NCBI GenBank assembly: GCA_033283265.1
Contig: JAWMQN010000001.1
Location: 1,736,001 to 1,800,000, forward strand
Origin: Mangrovimicrobium sp033283265
GTDB taxonomy: Bacteria; Pseudomonadota; Gammaproteobacteria; Pseudomonadales; Halieaceae
DNA length: 64,000 nt
Reading direction: 5' to 3'
Below the pieces are notes generated by a model, which had not been told where the DNA came from, made no database searches, and worked only from the letters and a program-made list of their open reading frames with translations. Both the position numbers and the translations under genes were made by a program. Below, one piece after another: positions 43,183 to 53,813 of the stretch. Position 1 is the stretch's first letter. Each line of letters begins with the position of its first letter.

Positions 43183-44031
43183 TCATTCTATGAAGCCAGC
43201 GCGCCGGAAGCTGGGAACACTGAGCAGGGCTTCCCAGTGCATCCAGACCGCGAAGGCCTTTCCAACTATATCTTTTTCCGGTACCTGCCCCCAGACCCGG
43301 CTGTCGGAGCTATTGTCACGGTTGTCACCCATCATGAAATAGTGGCCTGGCTTGACCACGACGGAAAACTGGTCCGGCAAGCGGGCGTCGCTGGTCTGCA
43401 TGGTAAAGCGGGCGTCACCCAGTTCCTCGATACCCAGCCGGTAGCGGGCGTGGGGGCCGGGGATCACCGCCACCTCCTCGTGCGAGACAGGCTCACCGTT
43501 GATGAACAGGCGCTTGTCGCGATAAGAGACGGTATCTCCGGGCAGGCCAACCACCCGCTTGATGAAATAGGTCTCATTCATGTGCGGTGGAAAGAACACC
43601 ATCACATCGCCACGCTTCGGCTCACCGATGTCGACTACTTTGGTACGGGTAACCGGCAGGCGCAATCCATAAGTGAACTTATTTACCAGAATGTAATCGC
43701 CGACCTCGAGGGTGGGCACCATCGATGATGAGGGAATCTGGAAGGGCTCGACGATAAAGGAGCGCAGCACGAAGACGACCAGCAGTACCGGGAAAAATGA
43801 CTTGGCATATTCCACCACCACGGGTACCGCGGCGGTGTCGGCGACCCGCGCCTGGTACTGCTTCTCCTGGGGGTGCCCCTCCTCCTGCCACTGGGGATAC
43901 TCCTGCTGCAGGCCCGCCATGGCCTTCTTGCGCCCGGGGGCGAGGAACATGGCATCCAGCAACCAGATCAGCCCTGACCCCGCCACCAGAATGGTGAGAA
44001 TCAGGGGAAAATCGATATTCACTCCGCTCAT
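43183..44031 (-). CDS. lepB: Signal peptidase I
   Basis: A 282-residue membrane serine protease with N-terminal transmembrane segments and a periplasmic catalytic domain. The catalytic Ser is in IPSSSMVPTL and the Lys in FIKRVVGLPGD; GDNRDNSSDSR is the conserved box E. It removes signal peptides from exported proteins, including several encoded here. Its start overlaps the lepA stop by one base (TGATG). Confidence 0.97.
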   Translation of the reverse strand: MSGVNIDFPLILTILVAGSGLIWLLDAMFLAPGRKKAMAGLQQEYPQWQEEGHPQEKQYQARVADTAAVPVVVEYAKSFFPVLLVVFVLRSFIVEPFQIPSSSMVPTLEVGDYILVNKFTYGLRLPVTRTKVVDIGEPKRGDVMVFFPPHMNETYFIKRVVGLPGDTVSYRDKRLFINGEPVSHEEVAVIPGPHARYRLGIEELGDARFTMQTSDARLPDQFSVVVKPGHYFMMGDNRDNSSDSRVWGQVPEKDIVGKAFAVWMHWEALLSVPSFRRAGFIE

Positions 44032-45830
44032 CAGCTATCCACCTTGAGAACTGCCAGGAACGCCGACTGGGGAATCTCTACCCGACCTACCTGCTTCATC
44101 CGTTTTTTGCCCGCTTTCTGCTTCTCCAGCAGTTTGCGTTTACGCGATACGTCGCCACCGTAGCACTTGGCCGTTACGTTCTTGCGCAATGCCTTGACCG
44201 TCTGCCGCGCCACCACCTTGCCGCCAACAGCGGCCTGAATGGCCACGTCGAACATCTGCCGCGGAATCAGTTCCTTCATTTTTTCTGTCAATGCCCGCCC
44301 GCGGTAGGGCACCTGCTCCCGGTGCACGATCACCGCCAGCGCGTCCACCCGCTCGCCGTTGATCATTACGTCGAGGCGCGACAGGCTCGCCGCTTCGAAG
44401 CGTTCGAAGCTGTAATCGAGGGAGGCGTAGCCCCGGCTGACGGATTTCAGGCGGTCGAAGAAGTCTAGCACCACCTCCGCCATGGGAACATCGTAGGTCA
44501 CCTGCACCTGGGTGCCGAGGAACTGCATGTCGACCTGGACACCGCGCTTCTCCACACACAGGGTAATCACGCTGCCGAGATAATCCTGGGGCACGAGGAT
44601 GTTACAGCGGGCAATCGGCTCGCGCATCTCCTCGATATCGCCCGGATCGGGCAGCTTGGAGGGGTTGTCGACATGGATCACTTCGCCGTTCTTGTTCACC
44701 ACCTCGTAGATTACCGTCGGCGCGGTGGTAATCAGGTCGAGGTCGTACTCGCGCTCCAGGCGCTCCTGGATGATCTCCATGTGCAGCATGCCGAGGAAGC
44801 CGCAGCGGAAGCCGAAGCCCAGCGCGTCCGAGGTCTCCGGCTCGTAGAACAGGGACGCGTCGTTCAGCGTGAGCTTGGCGAGGGCGTCACGGAAGTCCTC
44901 GTAGTCGTCCGAGGACACGGTAAAGATACCCGCGTAGACCTGCGGCTTGACCCGCTGGAAGCCGGGCAGGGCCGGCACATCCGTGTGGGTGGCGCTGACC
45001 AGGGTGTCGCCCACCGGCGCGCCCTGGATCTCCTTGATACCGGCGACCACGAAGCCCACCTCGCCGGCCCTCAACTCGCCGGTCTCGGTCTGCTTGGGGG
45101 TAAAGATGCCGATGCTGTCGACCTGGTGGGCCTTCCTGGTGGACTTGACCACGAACTTGTCGCGCTTGCGCAGCACGCCCTGCTTTACCCGCACCAGCGA
45201 TACGACACCCAGGTAGTTATCGAACCAGGAATCGATGATCAGGGCCTGCAGGGGTGCATTGCGATCGCCCTCTGGCGGGGGGATATTCGCGACCAGGTAC
45301 TCCAGTGCGTCCTCTACCCCAAGGCCGGTCTTGGCGCTGACCGGGCAGGCCTCGGTGGCATCGAGACCGATGATTTCCTCGATCTCTTTCTTCACCTTGT
45401 CCGGGTCGGCCTGGGGCAGGTCCATCTTGTTGAGGATGGGCAGGACTTCGAGGCCCTGCTCGATCGCCGTGTAGCAGTTGGCCACCGACTGGGCTTCCAC
45501 CCCCTGGCCGGCGTCCACCACCAGCAGCGCGCCCTCGCAGGCCGCCAGCGAGCGCGATACCTCGTAGGAGAAGTCCACGTGTCCGGGGGTGTCGATGAAG
45601 TTGAGCTGATAGGTCTGGCCGTCGCGGGCCTTGTAATCAAGGGTGACACTCTGGGCCTTGATGGTAATGCCGCGCTCGCGCTCGATATCCATGGAATCGA
45701 GCACCTGCTCCGCCATTTCCCGGTCGCTGAGGCCGCCACAGTGCTGGATGAAGCGGTCGGCCAGCGTGGATTTGCCGTGGTCGATATGGGCAATAATGGA
45801 GAAATTGCGGATGTGTTGGAGGTCGCTCAC
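44031..45830 (-). CDS. lepA: Elongation factor 4
   Basis: A 599-residue translational GTPase LepA/EF4. G1 is AHIDHGKST, G3 DTPGH, G4 NKMD; the C-terminal LepA-specific domain includes CYGGDVSRKRKLLEKQKAGKKRM. Start is GTG. It is the first of the lepA-lepB-DUF4845-rnc-era-recO run, which ends in cysM-relA-mazG in this genome. Confidence 0.97.
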   Translation of the reverse strand: MSDLQHIRNFSIIAHIDHGKSTLADRFIQHCGGLSDREMAEQVLDSMDIERERGITIKAQSVTLDYKARDGQTYQLNFIDTPGHVDFSYEVSRSLAACEGALLVVDAGQGVEAQSVANCYTAIEQGLEVLPILNKMDLPQADPDKVKKEIEEIIGLDATEACPVSAKTGLGVEDALEYLVANIPPPEGDRNAPLQALIIDSWFDNYLGVVSLVRVKQGVLRKRDKFVVKSTRKAHQVDSIGIFTPKQTETGELRAGEVGFVVAGIKEIQGAPVGDTLVSATHTDVPALPGFQRVKPQVYAGIFTVSSDDYEDFRDALAKLTLNDASLFYEPETSDALGFGFRCGFLGMLHMEIIQERLEREYDLDLITTAPTVIYEVVNKNGEVIHVDNPSKLPDPGDIEEMREPIARCNILVPQDYLGSVITLCVEKRGVQVDMQFLGTQVQVTYDVPMAEVVLDFFDRLKSVSRGYASLDYSFERFEAASLSRLDVMINGERVDALAVIVHREQVPYRGRALTEKMKELIPRQMFDVAIQAAVGGKVVARQTVKALRKNVTAKCYGGDVSRKRKLLEKQKAGKKRMKQVGRVEIPQSAFLAVLKVDS

Positions 45831-46085
45831 TACTCAGGGCCTGGGATGCGGCGCGCGGCGCCGGAAACGCAACAGGCCGCCCATCGGGGCAGCCCGCCAA
45901 AAAACGCGCGATTGTAACCTATAGGCCGGGTGGCGGCTATCGGGCACATGTTGGACTAATGCACACAGGCAGTGCCCGGTGCTGATGGGCCCAGAACCCG
46001 CACCACGCCAGGAACGGCCCGCCGCAGTGCTCGCGCTGCCGTGCGGTCAGCACAGCGCAATACTCGGACCTGGCGGATCGTCGTA

Positions 46086-47483
<1,398 letters not shown>

Positions 47484-47531
47484 GCGCTATTTCCAAGTGT
47501 TTGTTGCAGAAAACTGAGACTGTACCGCGCC

Positions 47532-48014
47532 TCAGCTGATCTTCAGCGGTTGCGGAATGTCGCGCCGCAGGCTGACGAGGGTGGGTTGCAGCAGACGATC
47601 ATAGCGGTGGCGCCACGCGTGCAGGCGCACCAGCAGGTAGCCGACGGCAATCCCGACCAGCATCCCCACGGCGCCTCCGGCATCACTGTTCGCGGGCAGC
47701 AGCGAGGCGCCGAGCGCGGCGCCACCGAGCATGCACAGCAGCGGAAGAATATAGACCACCAGCGAGCCGCGCAGGATAACCGATTCGGGAATACTGATCT
47801 GGACCTCGTCACCGACCTTGCAATCAGTGGGTCGCAGGTCGCCGGCCACCGCCCGCACCAGCGGCTGGCGCCCGGGCAGCAGGCGGTTCATCAGGCCGTG
47901 ACCACAGCCCTTTTGTACGCTGCAAGTGCCGCAGGTCGTCTTGCGGATGGTTTCCACCCAGACCGCGTCCGCCTCTACCGCCATGACCGTGCCGGTTTCA
48001 GTCAGCATCGGCAC
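47532..48014 (-). CDS. rseC: SoxR-reducing/sigma-E locus protein RseC
   Basis: A 160-residue inner-membrane protein with four cysteines in the N-terminal cytoplasmic part (CGTCSVQKGCGHG) and two membrane helices (about residues 80-130). The RseC/MucC family is also part of the SoxR-reducing complex in E. coli. It starts inside rseB (17-nt overlap). Confidence 0.92.
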   Translation of the reverse strand: MPMLTETGTVMAVEADAVWVETIRKTTCGTCSVQKGCGHGLMNRLLPGRQPLVRAVAGDLRPTDCKVGDEVQISIPESVILRGSLVVYILPLLCMLGGAALGASLLPANSDAGGAVGMLVGIAVGYLLVRLHAWRHRYDRLLQPTLVSLRRDIPQPLKIS

Positions 48015-48978
48015 CTGCCAGGCTAACCGAGTCGGCCACCATGCGTGCCGTATTTACCGGAATCTCGCCCACCACGGTTACCAGGACAGGCTGGTCACCG
48101 AGCGACTTGCCACGGGTATATACGGTGGTGCTGCCGGCCCGGGCGAGACCATCGCCAGGCAGGATGGCCCTGTCCAGTTCTTCCACGAACACCGAAAAAA
48201 CCGCCATGCCATCGGTATAGGTCCTGCGGGAAGACCCCGCCCCCGGCTCCTCGGTGGCGATAAAGCCCCGCGGGAGCCAGCGCGGCAGCCACAGGCCCGA
48301 GGGTGCTGCGCCAGGCTCGACAACACCGGCGCCCGGGTGCTCGGCGTTGTGGACGAGGCTTACCTCGGCACTGTCACCGATACGTTCGTTGAAGGAGAGG
48401 TCCGCGAACTGGAATTTTTCCAGCACCCGCTTGCCCCGCCCCAGGGTCTCCGAGCGCAGCAACAGGCCGGTGGCGCGATCCAGTTGCAGGACATAGCCGT
48501 AGCGGTACATATCCCGCGGCATGATTTCCAGCTGCACCGCACGGCGTCCGGCGACCCGGCTGCCATCACTGACCCGCAAGCGATAAAACTCCGCCAATCC
48601 GCAGGAGCCATCGCTACCGGCTACGGCTTCGCCACCGGTGCGCAACAGGTGGTGGCCGGGATGGACACAGTGCAGGGGATGTCCCAGACGCTGCACTTTG
48701 GCGCCCTGGCCGGTGAGCTGGGTCATGCGCTCGCTACTGGTGGCGTCGTCTACCGCGCTGGAGAGCTGGATCACCTGCATGTCCTCGCCCTGTCGCTGCA
48801 GGGTGACCACGCCGTGATAGCTGTATTCGTCGCTACTGCGCGCCATGCGCTCGAGCCAGCCGAGGGCCTCGATATCGCGATCATTGCAATTGCTGGCCAG
48901 GGCCAGCGCGGCGGGCAGGAACAGGAGGGGGGCTGCGAGTACCCTTAACCAAAGTTTGCTGTACTGCAGCGGAATCAC
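47998..48978 (-). CDS. rseB: Sigma-E regulatory protein RseB/MucB
   Basis: A 326-residue periplasmic protein with a signal peptide (about residues 1-28) and the two lipoprotein-like domains of RseB/MucB. The N-terminal SDEYSYHGVVTLQRQ and C-terminal DGMAVFSVFVE are recognisable. It binds the periplasmic part of RseA and protects it from DegS until lipids or LPS displace it. The gene is 7 nt after rseA. Confidence 0.93.
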   Translation of the reverse strand: MIPLQYSKLWLRVLAAPLLFLPAALALASNCNDRDIEALGWLERMARSSDEYSYHGVVTLQRQGEDMQVIQLSSAVDDATSSERMTQLTGQGAKVQRLGHPLHCVHPGHHLLRTGGEAVAGSDGSCGLAEFYRLRVSDGSRVAGRRAVQLEIMPRDMYRYGYVLQLDRATGLLLRSETLGRGKRVLEKFQFADLSFNERIGDSAEVSLVHNAEHPGAGVVEPGAAPSGLWLPRWLPRGFIATEEPGAGSSRRTYTDGMAVFSVFVEELDRAILPGDGLARAGSTTVYTRGKSLGDQPVLVTVVGEIPVNTARMVADSVSLAGADAD

Positions 48979-48985
48979 GCGTCGT

Positions 48986-49585
48986 TTACTCGTGGATCTC
49001 CGGTACCCGGGCGAAGGGAATCAGGCCCTGGGGAGAGTTCAGCGCAGCCTGCTCGGCGTGCGCCTGCATGTACGACTGCATGCGCTGGCGGGCCAGCTCT
49101 TCGTAGGCGTTGCGGGTAGAGGGGGTCAGCACAGGAACCGCTACGGCCTCGGTGCCGTAACTGGCACGCACGGGAACCGCCCCGATACTGTTGACCATGC
49201 CGACCGGCGAGACGCCGCCGGTAGACGCCGCTTCCACCCCGTAGGGGTCAGGCCCGCCGACGCTGGCAAGCTGCTGGCCGCCGATGACCACGGTGGCCGC
49301 CACCGAGGCCGCCACCGCGAAGCTGGCGAAGGGGCGCCGCAGTTTTTGTCCCAGGGAGACTGTCGACGACTCGCCGGACGCTGCCAGCGCATCGCTCACC
49401 CGCGCGGATATATCCAGTTGCAGGCAGTGCTGACCAGACATGGAGCTGCGCACCATTTGATAGCGTCGCCAGGTCTCGCGCAACTCCGGATCCTCGTCCA
49501 GAGCCCGTATCACACGTTGCGACTCGAGCTCATTGGCCTCGTCGTCCAGCATCGCGGACAGGGATTCCCGCAGGCGTTCACTCAT
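48986..49585 (-). CDS. rseA: Anti-sigma-E factor RseA/MucA
   Basis: A 199-residue single-pass anti-sigma factor: cytoplasmic N-terminal domain (about residues 1-85; RESLSAMLDDEANELE), one membrane helix (about 88-105) and a periplasmic part for RseB binding and DegS cleavage. I use the ATG at 49583-49585, with GGAGG eight bases before it, not the frame opening at 49735, which runs through the rpoE end. Confidence 0.92.
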   Translation of the reverse strand: MSERLRESLSAMLDDEANELESQRVIRALDEDPELRETWRRYQMVRSSMSGQHCLQLDISARVSDALAASGESSTVSLGQKLRRPFASFAVAASVAATVVIGGQQLASVGGPDPYGVEAASTGGVSPVGMVNSIGAVPVRASYGTEAVAVPVLTPSTRNAYEELARQRMQSYMQAHAEQAALNSPQGLIPFARVPEIHE

Positions 49586-49644
49586 CGCTTGTTCCTCCGC
49601 ACTGTGTGCGATCTCGCGTATTTGTCCATGCCATCTGCCCGGTC

Positions 49645-50229
49645 TCAGGACCGGCCTTCCATCTGTTCTTTCACTTTGAGGTCTATCGCCTCGCGCGCCC
49701 GGAATATGCGTGAACGCACTGTACCCACCGGACACTCCATGACATCGGCGATTTCCTCGTAACTCAGACCATCGAATTCGCGTAAAGTTACCGCAGTTCG
49801 CAATTCATCCGGCAAATCAGCGATCGCGTTTTCCACTACCGCCTTGAGTTCGGCGCCAAACAGGGCGTTTTCCGGCGTCTCGATTTCCCGCAGCGCGCCG
49901 CCGCCCTCGTAATACTCCGCATCCGCGATTTCCACATCGCTCCCCGGTGGGCGCCGTGAGCGCGACACCAGGTGATTCTTCGCGGTGTTCACCGCGATCC
50001 GGTACAGCCAGGTGTAGAACTGGCTGTCGCCGCGAAACTTGGGCAGCGCCCGGTAGGCCTTGATGAAGGCCTCCTGCGCCACATCCTGCACCTCATCGGC
50101 GTCGTGCACATAGCGACTGATGAGGCCAAAAATCTTGTGCTGGTATTTCAGCACCAGCAGGTCAAACGCCCGGGTGTCGCCCTTTTTAACCCTGGCGACC
50201 AATTGCTGATCCGTGTTGGCAGCCGTCAC
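49645..50229 (-). CDS. rpoE: ECF sigma factor RpoE/AlgU
   Basis: A 194-residue sigma-70-family ECF factor of the RpoE1 type: region 2 (about residues 10-95; KYQHKIFGLISRYV, VQDVAQEAFIKAYRAL) and region 4 (about 130-185; LREFDGLSYEEIADVMECPVGTVRSRI). GTG start with GGAGGGG upstream. It directs envelope-stress genes and probably its own promoter, for which a good match lies 110 nt upstream. Confidence 0.97.
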   Translation of the reverse strand: MTAANTDQQLVARVKKGDTRAFDLLVLKYQHKIFGLISRYVHDADEVQDVAQEAFIKAYRALPKFRGDSQFYTWLYRIAVNTAKNHLVSRSRRPPGSDVEIADAEYYEGGGALREIETPENALFGAELKAVVENAIADLPDELRTAVTLREFDGLSYEEIADVMECPVGTVRSRIFRAREAIDLKVKEQMEGRS

Positions 50230-50340
50230 CTGATATACCCCTCCATGACCAACGGCGGTGCTGCCATGTCAAAAGAATCCAATTGCCTCGTCACCATCCG
50301 GCACACTGCTGGCACCGGCCCCGGTAAGCGCGGGCAAGTG

Positions 50341-50368
50341 TATGAGGGGCGTGCCCCTGAAAAGTTCC
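50341..50368 (-). promoter_or_regulatory. Sigma-E-type promoter of rpoE
   Basis: On the minus strand, GGAACTT (50362-50368) is followed after 16 bp by TCATA (50341-50345), close to the RpoE consensus, and points towards rpoE about 110 nt away. The spacer carries an inverted repeat aggggc/gcccct. This fits autoregulation of rpoE-rseA-rseB-rseC-mucD. Confidence 0.7.
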
Positions 50369-50490
50369 CCAAGGAGGGATTTCCTTATTGTGCGGGAGGT
50401 CGTTTATACTCGCCCCCGAAGTGTCTGATCGCGCTAAGCTGTTGAGGCACATAATATATTTCACTTCCAGAGCCGGCAAGCGACAGTCCA

Positions 50491-52092
50491 GTGCCCACCG
50501 CGTTTGAACACGACGTCCTGATTATCGGTACCGGTGCCGCCGGCCTCAGCCTGGCCCTGCACCTGCCCGCCCACTATCGCATCGCCCTGTTATCCAAGGC
50601 GGACCTCAACCAGGGCTCCACTTACTGGGCCCAGGGCGGCATGGCGGCGGTACTGCACGACCGCGACACCATCAACTCCCACGTCGAGGACACGCTCACC
50701 GCCGGCGCCGGCCTGTGTCACCGGGATGCGGTCGAGTTCACGGTAAAAAACAGCCGCCACTGCGTCGAATGGCTGGTCCAGCAGGGCGTCGACTTCGACC
50801 TGCGGGAAGACCAGCTCGACGCCGAGACCCGCGAGTTCCACCTCACCATGGAGGGCGGGCACAGCCACCGGCGCATCATCCACGCCGCCGACCGCACCGG
50901 CCGGGCCATCTCCGAGGTCCTCACCGAGCGGGCGCTGGAGCGCGACAACATCGATGTCTTCACCCACCGGGTGGCGGTGGACCTGGTCTGCGAGGACGGT
51001 CGCTGCCAGGGCGCCTACGTGCTGGACAGCCGCAGCGAGCACGTCGACCTGTTCCAGGCCCGGGCAGTGGTGCTGGCCACTGGCGGAGCCAGCAAGGCCT
51101 ACCTCTATACCAGCAATCCCGACGGCGCCAGCGGCGACGGCATCGCCATGGCCTGGCGGGCCGGCTGCCGGGTCGCCAACCTGGAGTTCAACCAGTTCCA
51201 CCCGACCTGCCTTTACCATCCCAGGGCGAAGTCCTTCCTGATCAGCGAGGCACTGCGCGGTGAAGGCGCCCACCTGCTGCTGCCGGACGGCACCCGCTTC
51301 ATGACCGCCTTCGACGAGCGGGCGGAGCTGGCGCCGCGGGACGTGGTGGCACGGGCCATCGACCACGAGATGAAACGCCTCGGGCTGGATTGTGTCTTTC
51401 TCGATATCTCGCACAAGCCGCGGGAGTTCATTGAAAGCCACTTCCCCACCATCATGGCGCGCTGCGCGGAGTTCGGCATCGACATCGCCGCCGAGCCCAT
51501 CCCGGTAGTGCCGGCCGCCCACTACACCTGTGGCGGGGTCATCGTCGATACGGCCGGGCGCACCGACCTGCCCGGGCTCTACGCCATCGGCGAACTCTCC
51601 TGTACCGGCCTGCACGGCGCCAACCGCATGGCCTCGAACTCCCTGCTGGAGTGCATCGTCTACGCCGAGTCCGCCGCCGCGGATATCGCCGCCAGCATCG
51701 ACACCCTGCCGGCCCCGGCGGCAGTGCCCGCCTGGGACGAGAGCCAGGTCACCGACTCCGACGAGGACGTGGTGATCTCCCACAACTGGGACGAGCTGCG
51801 CCGCTTCATGTGGGACTACGTGGGGATCGTGCGCACCAACAAGCGCCTGCAGCGGGCCCTGCACCGGGTCACCCTGCTGCAGTCGGAGATCGCCGAGTAC
51901 TACGGCAACTACAAGGTCGGCACCGACCTGCTCGAGCTGCGCAACCTGGCCATGGTCGCGGAGCTGATGATCCGCTGCGCTATCGAGCGCAAGGAAAGCC
52001 GCGGCCTGCACTATACCCTGGATTACCCGGACACCCTGCCGCAGGCGGAAGATACCGTCCTCACCCCCTCAAACTCCCCGCTGCAGGGTTAA
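50491..52092 (+). CDS. nadB: L-aspartate oxidase
   Basis: A 533-residue FAD enzyme that oxidises aspartate to iminoaspartate in NAD synthesis. The N-terminal dinucleotide-binding fold is DVLIIGTGAAGLSLAL; HPTCLYHP, the HGANRMASNSLLECIVY box and the C-terminal RRFMWDYVGIVR are typical. Start is GTG; its ribosome site is weak. It diverges from rpoE and converges with ygfX, overlapping its end by 24 bp. Confidence 0.95.
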   Translation: MPTAFEHDVLIIGTGAAGLSLALHLPAHYRIALLSKADLNQGSTYWAQGGMAAVLHDRDTINSHVEDTLTAGAGLCHRDAVEFTVKNSRHCVEWLVQQGVDFDLREDQLDAETREFHLTMEGGHSHRRIIHAADRTGRAISEVLTERALERDNIDVFTHRVAVDLVCEDGRCQGAYVLDSRSEHVDLFQARAVVLATGGASKAYLYTSNPDGASGDGIAMAWRAGCRVANLEFNQFHPTCLYHPRAKSFLISEALRGEGAHLLLPDGTRFMTAFDERAELAPRDVVARAIDHEMKRLGLDCVFLDISHKPREFIESHFPTIMARCAEFGIDIAAEPIPVVPAAHYTCGGVIVDTAGRTDLPGLYAIGELSCTGLHGANRMASNSLLECIVYAESAAADIAASIDTLPAPAAVPAWDESQVTDSDEDVVISHNWDELRRFMWDYVGIVRTNKRLQRALHRVTLLQSEIAEYYGNYKVGTDLLELRNLAMVAELMIRCAIERKESRGLHYTLDYPDTLPQAEDTVLTPSNSPLQG

Positions 52093-52533
52093 GCGCACGC
52101 GCAGGCGCCGCAAGTCGTCGCGCGGCGCGCTGTCCTGGAACAGCCAGACCTCTCCCCGGCCGCCACCGTCCTCGCGCCAGGCGAGGTAGGTGCACCAGGG
52201 CAGGCAATGCCAGCGCAGGGGAACGATACCCCGGCGGTGACCAGCGGATTCCAGCCACCAGCGCCCCTGGCGCCAGTGCAGCGAGCGCGGCGCGGCGGGT
52301 CGATCAGCCCTGCGCGTGAATGAAGATGCGGTGAGCAACAACCCGCCACAGGGGGCGAGGAGTAGCGCCAGCAGCCCGCTTACGGCGAGCATCCACAGCC
52401 AGGCCTCGCTGCGGGCCAGCAGCCCGAGGCCCGCCAGTTGCAGGCAGAGGAAGATAGCCGCCAGCAGGCGGGGGTAGCGCGATTCAGCGATCGGCAGGTG
52501 GAGTTCGGGCGAAGTCGAGTATGTCGCGGACAA
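52069..52533 (-). CDS. ygfX: YgfX/CptA-like membrane protein
   Basis: About 154 residues with two membrane helices (LAAIFLCLQLAGLGLL and LWMLAVSGLLALLLAPCGG) and a short soluble domain, the pattern of YgfX, partner of SdhE. There is no ATG in a suitable place. I place the start at a TTG (codon 52531-52533) with GAGGAG about 10 nt upstream, inside the sdhE end; the true start is uncertain. In E. coli this pair was once described as a toxin-antitoxin system. The gene ends within nadB on the other strand. Confidence 0.65.
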   Translation of the reverse strand: MSATYSTSPELHLPIAESRYPRLLAAIFLCLQLAGLGLLARSEAWLWMLAVSGLLALLLAPCGGLLLTASSFTRRADRPAAPRSLHWRQGRWWLESAGHRRGIVPLRWHCLPWCTYLAWREDGGGRGEVWLFQDSAPRDDLRRLRVRLTLQRGV

Positions 52534-52753
52534 TGGTGGCCAGCTCCTCGTCCGGGGGCGTCTCGCGGCGCAGGAACCAGGCGAAGAGATCCTGGTCTTC
52601 ACATTCCATCAGGCGCCGGAAGCGGACCTTGTCCCCCTCGTCGAGAGACTGGAAGCGCCCGTTGACGAAGGGTTCCAGCACCAGGTCCAGTTCCAGCATG
52701 CCGCGGCGCGCCGCCCAGCGCATGCGGTTGAGTTCATCATCAGCGGTTACCAT
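52484..52753 (-). CDS. sdhE: FAD assembly factor SdhE
   Basis: An 89-residue helical protein of the SdhE family. The signature RRGMLELD is present (MRWAARRGMLELDLVLEPF) and the C-terminal half has LMECEDQDLFAWFL. It promotes covalent FAD attachment to succinate dehydrogenase. I use the ATG read from 52753. Its 3' end overlaps the predicted ygfX start; ygfZ lies on the opposite strand upstream, the usual genomic company of sdhE. Confidence 0.93.
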   Translation of the reverse strand: MVTADDELNRMRWAARRGMLELDLVLEPFVNGRFQSLDEGDKVRFRRLMECEDQDLFAWFLRRETPPDEELATIVRDILDFARTPPADR

Positions 52754-52889
52754 GGACCGGTTGCCTCGAGGGGTACACATCAGGGGGAGGCATTATACCG
52801 TCTTATTGCGCCACTGCACGGTGCGCGTTGGCTGACAGGAGCCGGCGCAGCCCCTATGATGAATCTCCCAGCCTACAGAGACCGAAACC

Positions 52890-53813
52890 GTGAGTGCGTT
52901 GTACGCCAGATTGGCCAGCGAGGGCCTGCTGCACATCGAGGGCCCCGACACCCTGACCTTCCTCCAGGGCCAGACCACCTGCGACACCCGCAAGCTGTCG
53001 CCCGGCCTGTCCCTGCCAGGCGCCTACTGCAGCCCCCAGGGCCGGATGGTCTGCGACTTCCTGCTCTGCCAGCTGGGCGAGGACCACGTCGCCCTGCGCA
53101 TGCGCAGCTCGGTCATGCCGATAGCGGCTGGCGCCTTCGGCAAGTACATCCTGTTTTCCAAGGCCAGGCTGGATGCCCAGCGGGATGACTGGTCCGCCTA
53201 CGCCTGCTGGGGCGAGAGCGCCCCAGCCGTGATCGAGTCGCTGGTCGGGGCCGCGCCGGCCGAGGCCTACGCGGCGGCGGCTGTGGCAGGTTGTGTGGTG
53301 ATACGCATGCCGGGCGAACTGCCCGCCTTCGAGGTCTACCTGCAGCAGGGGCAACACCCCGGCCATCTGCAGGCGCTGAGCGCGGCCGCGGAGGAAATGA
53401 CAGAATCCACCTGGCAGGCCCTGCAGATCCAGCAGGGCATCGCCCGGGTCGAGGCGGCCACCAGCGGCGAGTTCATCCCCCAGCTGTTCAACTACGACCT
53501 GACCGGTCACGTCAGCTTCAACAAAGGCTGCTACACCGGCCAGGAAATCGTCGCCCGCCTGCACTACCGCGGCAAGCCGAAGCAGCGGACGCACTTGTTG
53601 CAACTTGAGGGCGCACAGGAACTGGCCGCGGGCAGCAAGCTGTTCACGCCCGGCCAGGACAGCAGCACCGGCACCGTGCTCAACAGCGCTGTCGACGGCG
53701 GCACCACCTGGTGCCTTGCGGCCATCAATGCCCAGGGGCTGGCCGGGGGCCTGCAGTTAGAAGGCGGCCCCGGCCTGCAACTGCTGGAGTTGCCCTACGC
53801 GCTGCCCACCTGA
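52890..53813 (+). CDS. ygfZ: tRNA-modifying/Fe-S repair protein YgfZ
   Basis: A 307-residue folate-binding protein of the YgfZ/GcvT-like fold. The family signature KGCYTGQE is complete, and the N-terminal FLQGQTTCD is typical. It supports Fe-S enzymes such as MiaB. GTG start. Its 3' end overlaps the converging isocitrate dehydrogenase gene by 19 bp. Confidence 0.94.
   Translation: MSALYARLASEGLLHIEGPDTLTFLQGQTTCDTRKLSPGLSLPGAYCSPQGRMVCDFLLCQLGEDHVALRMRSSVMPIAAGAFGKYILFSKARLDAQRDDWSAYACWGESAPAVIESLVGAAPAEAYAAAAVAGCVVIRMPGELPAFEVYLQQGQHPGHLQALSAAAEEMTESTWQALQIQQGIARVEAATSGEFIPQLFNYDLTGHVSFNKGCYTGQEIVARLHYRGKPKQRTHLLQLEGAQELAAGSKLFTPGQDSSTGTVLNSAVDGGTTWCLAAINAQGLAGGLQLEGGPGLQLLELPYALPT

Noticed and set aside
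52069..52753. Toxin-antitoxin system (CptA/CptB)
   Set aside because: The pair matches YgfX-SdhE; the established role of SdhE is flavinylation of succinate dehydrogenase, so I do not call a toxin.
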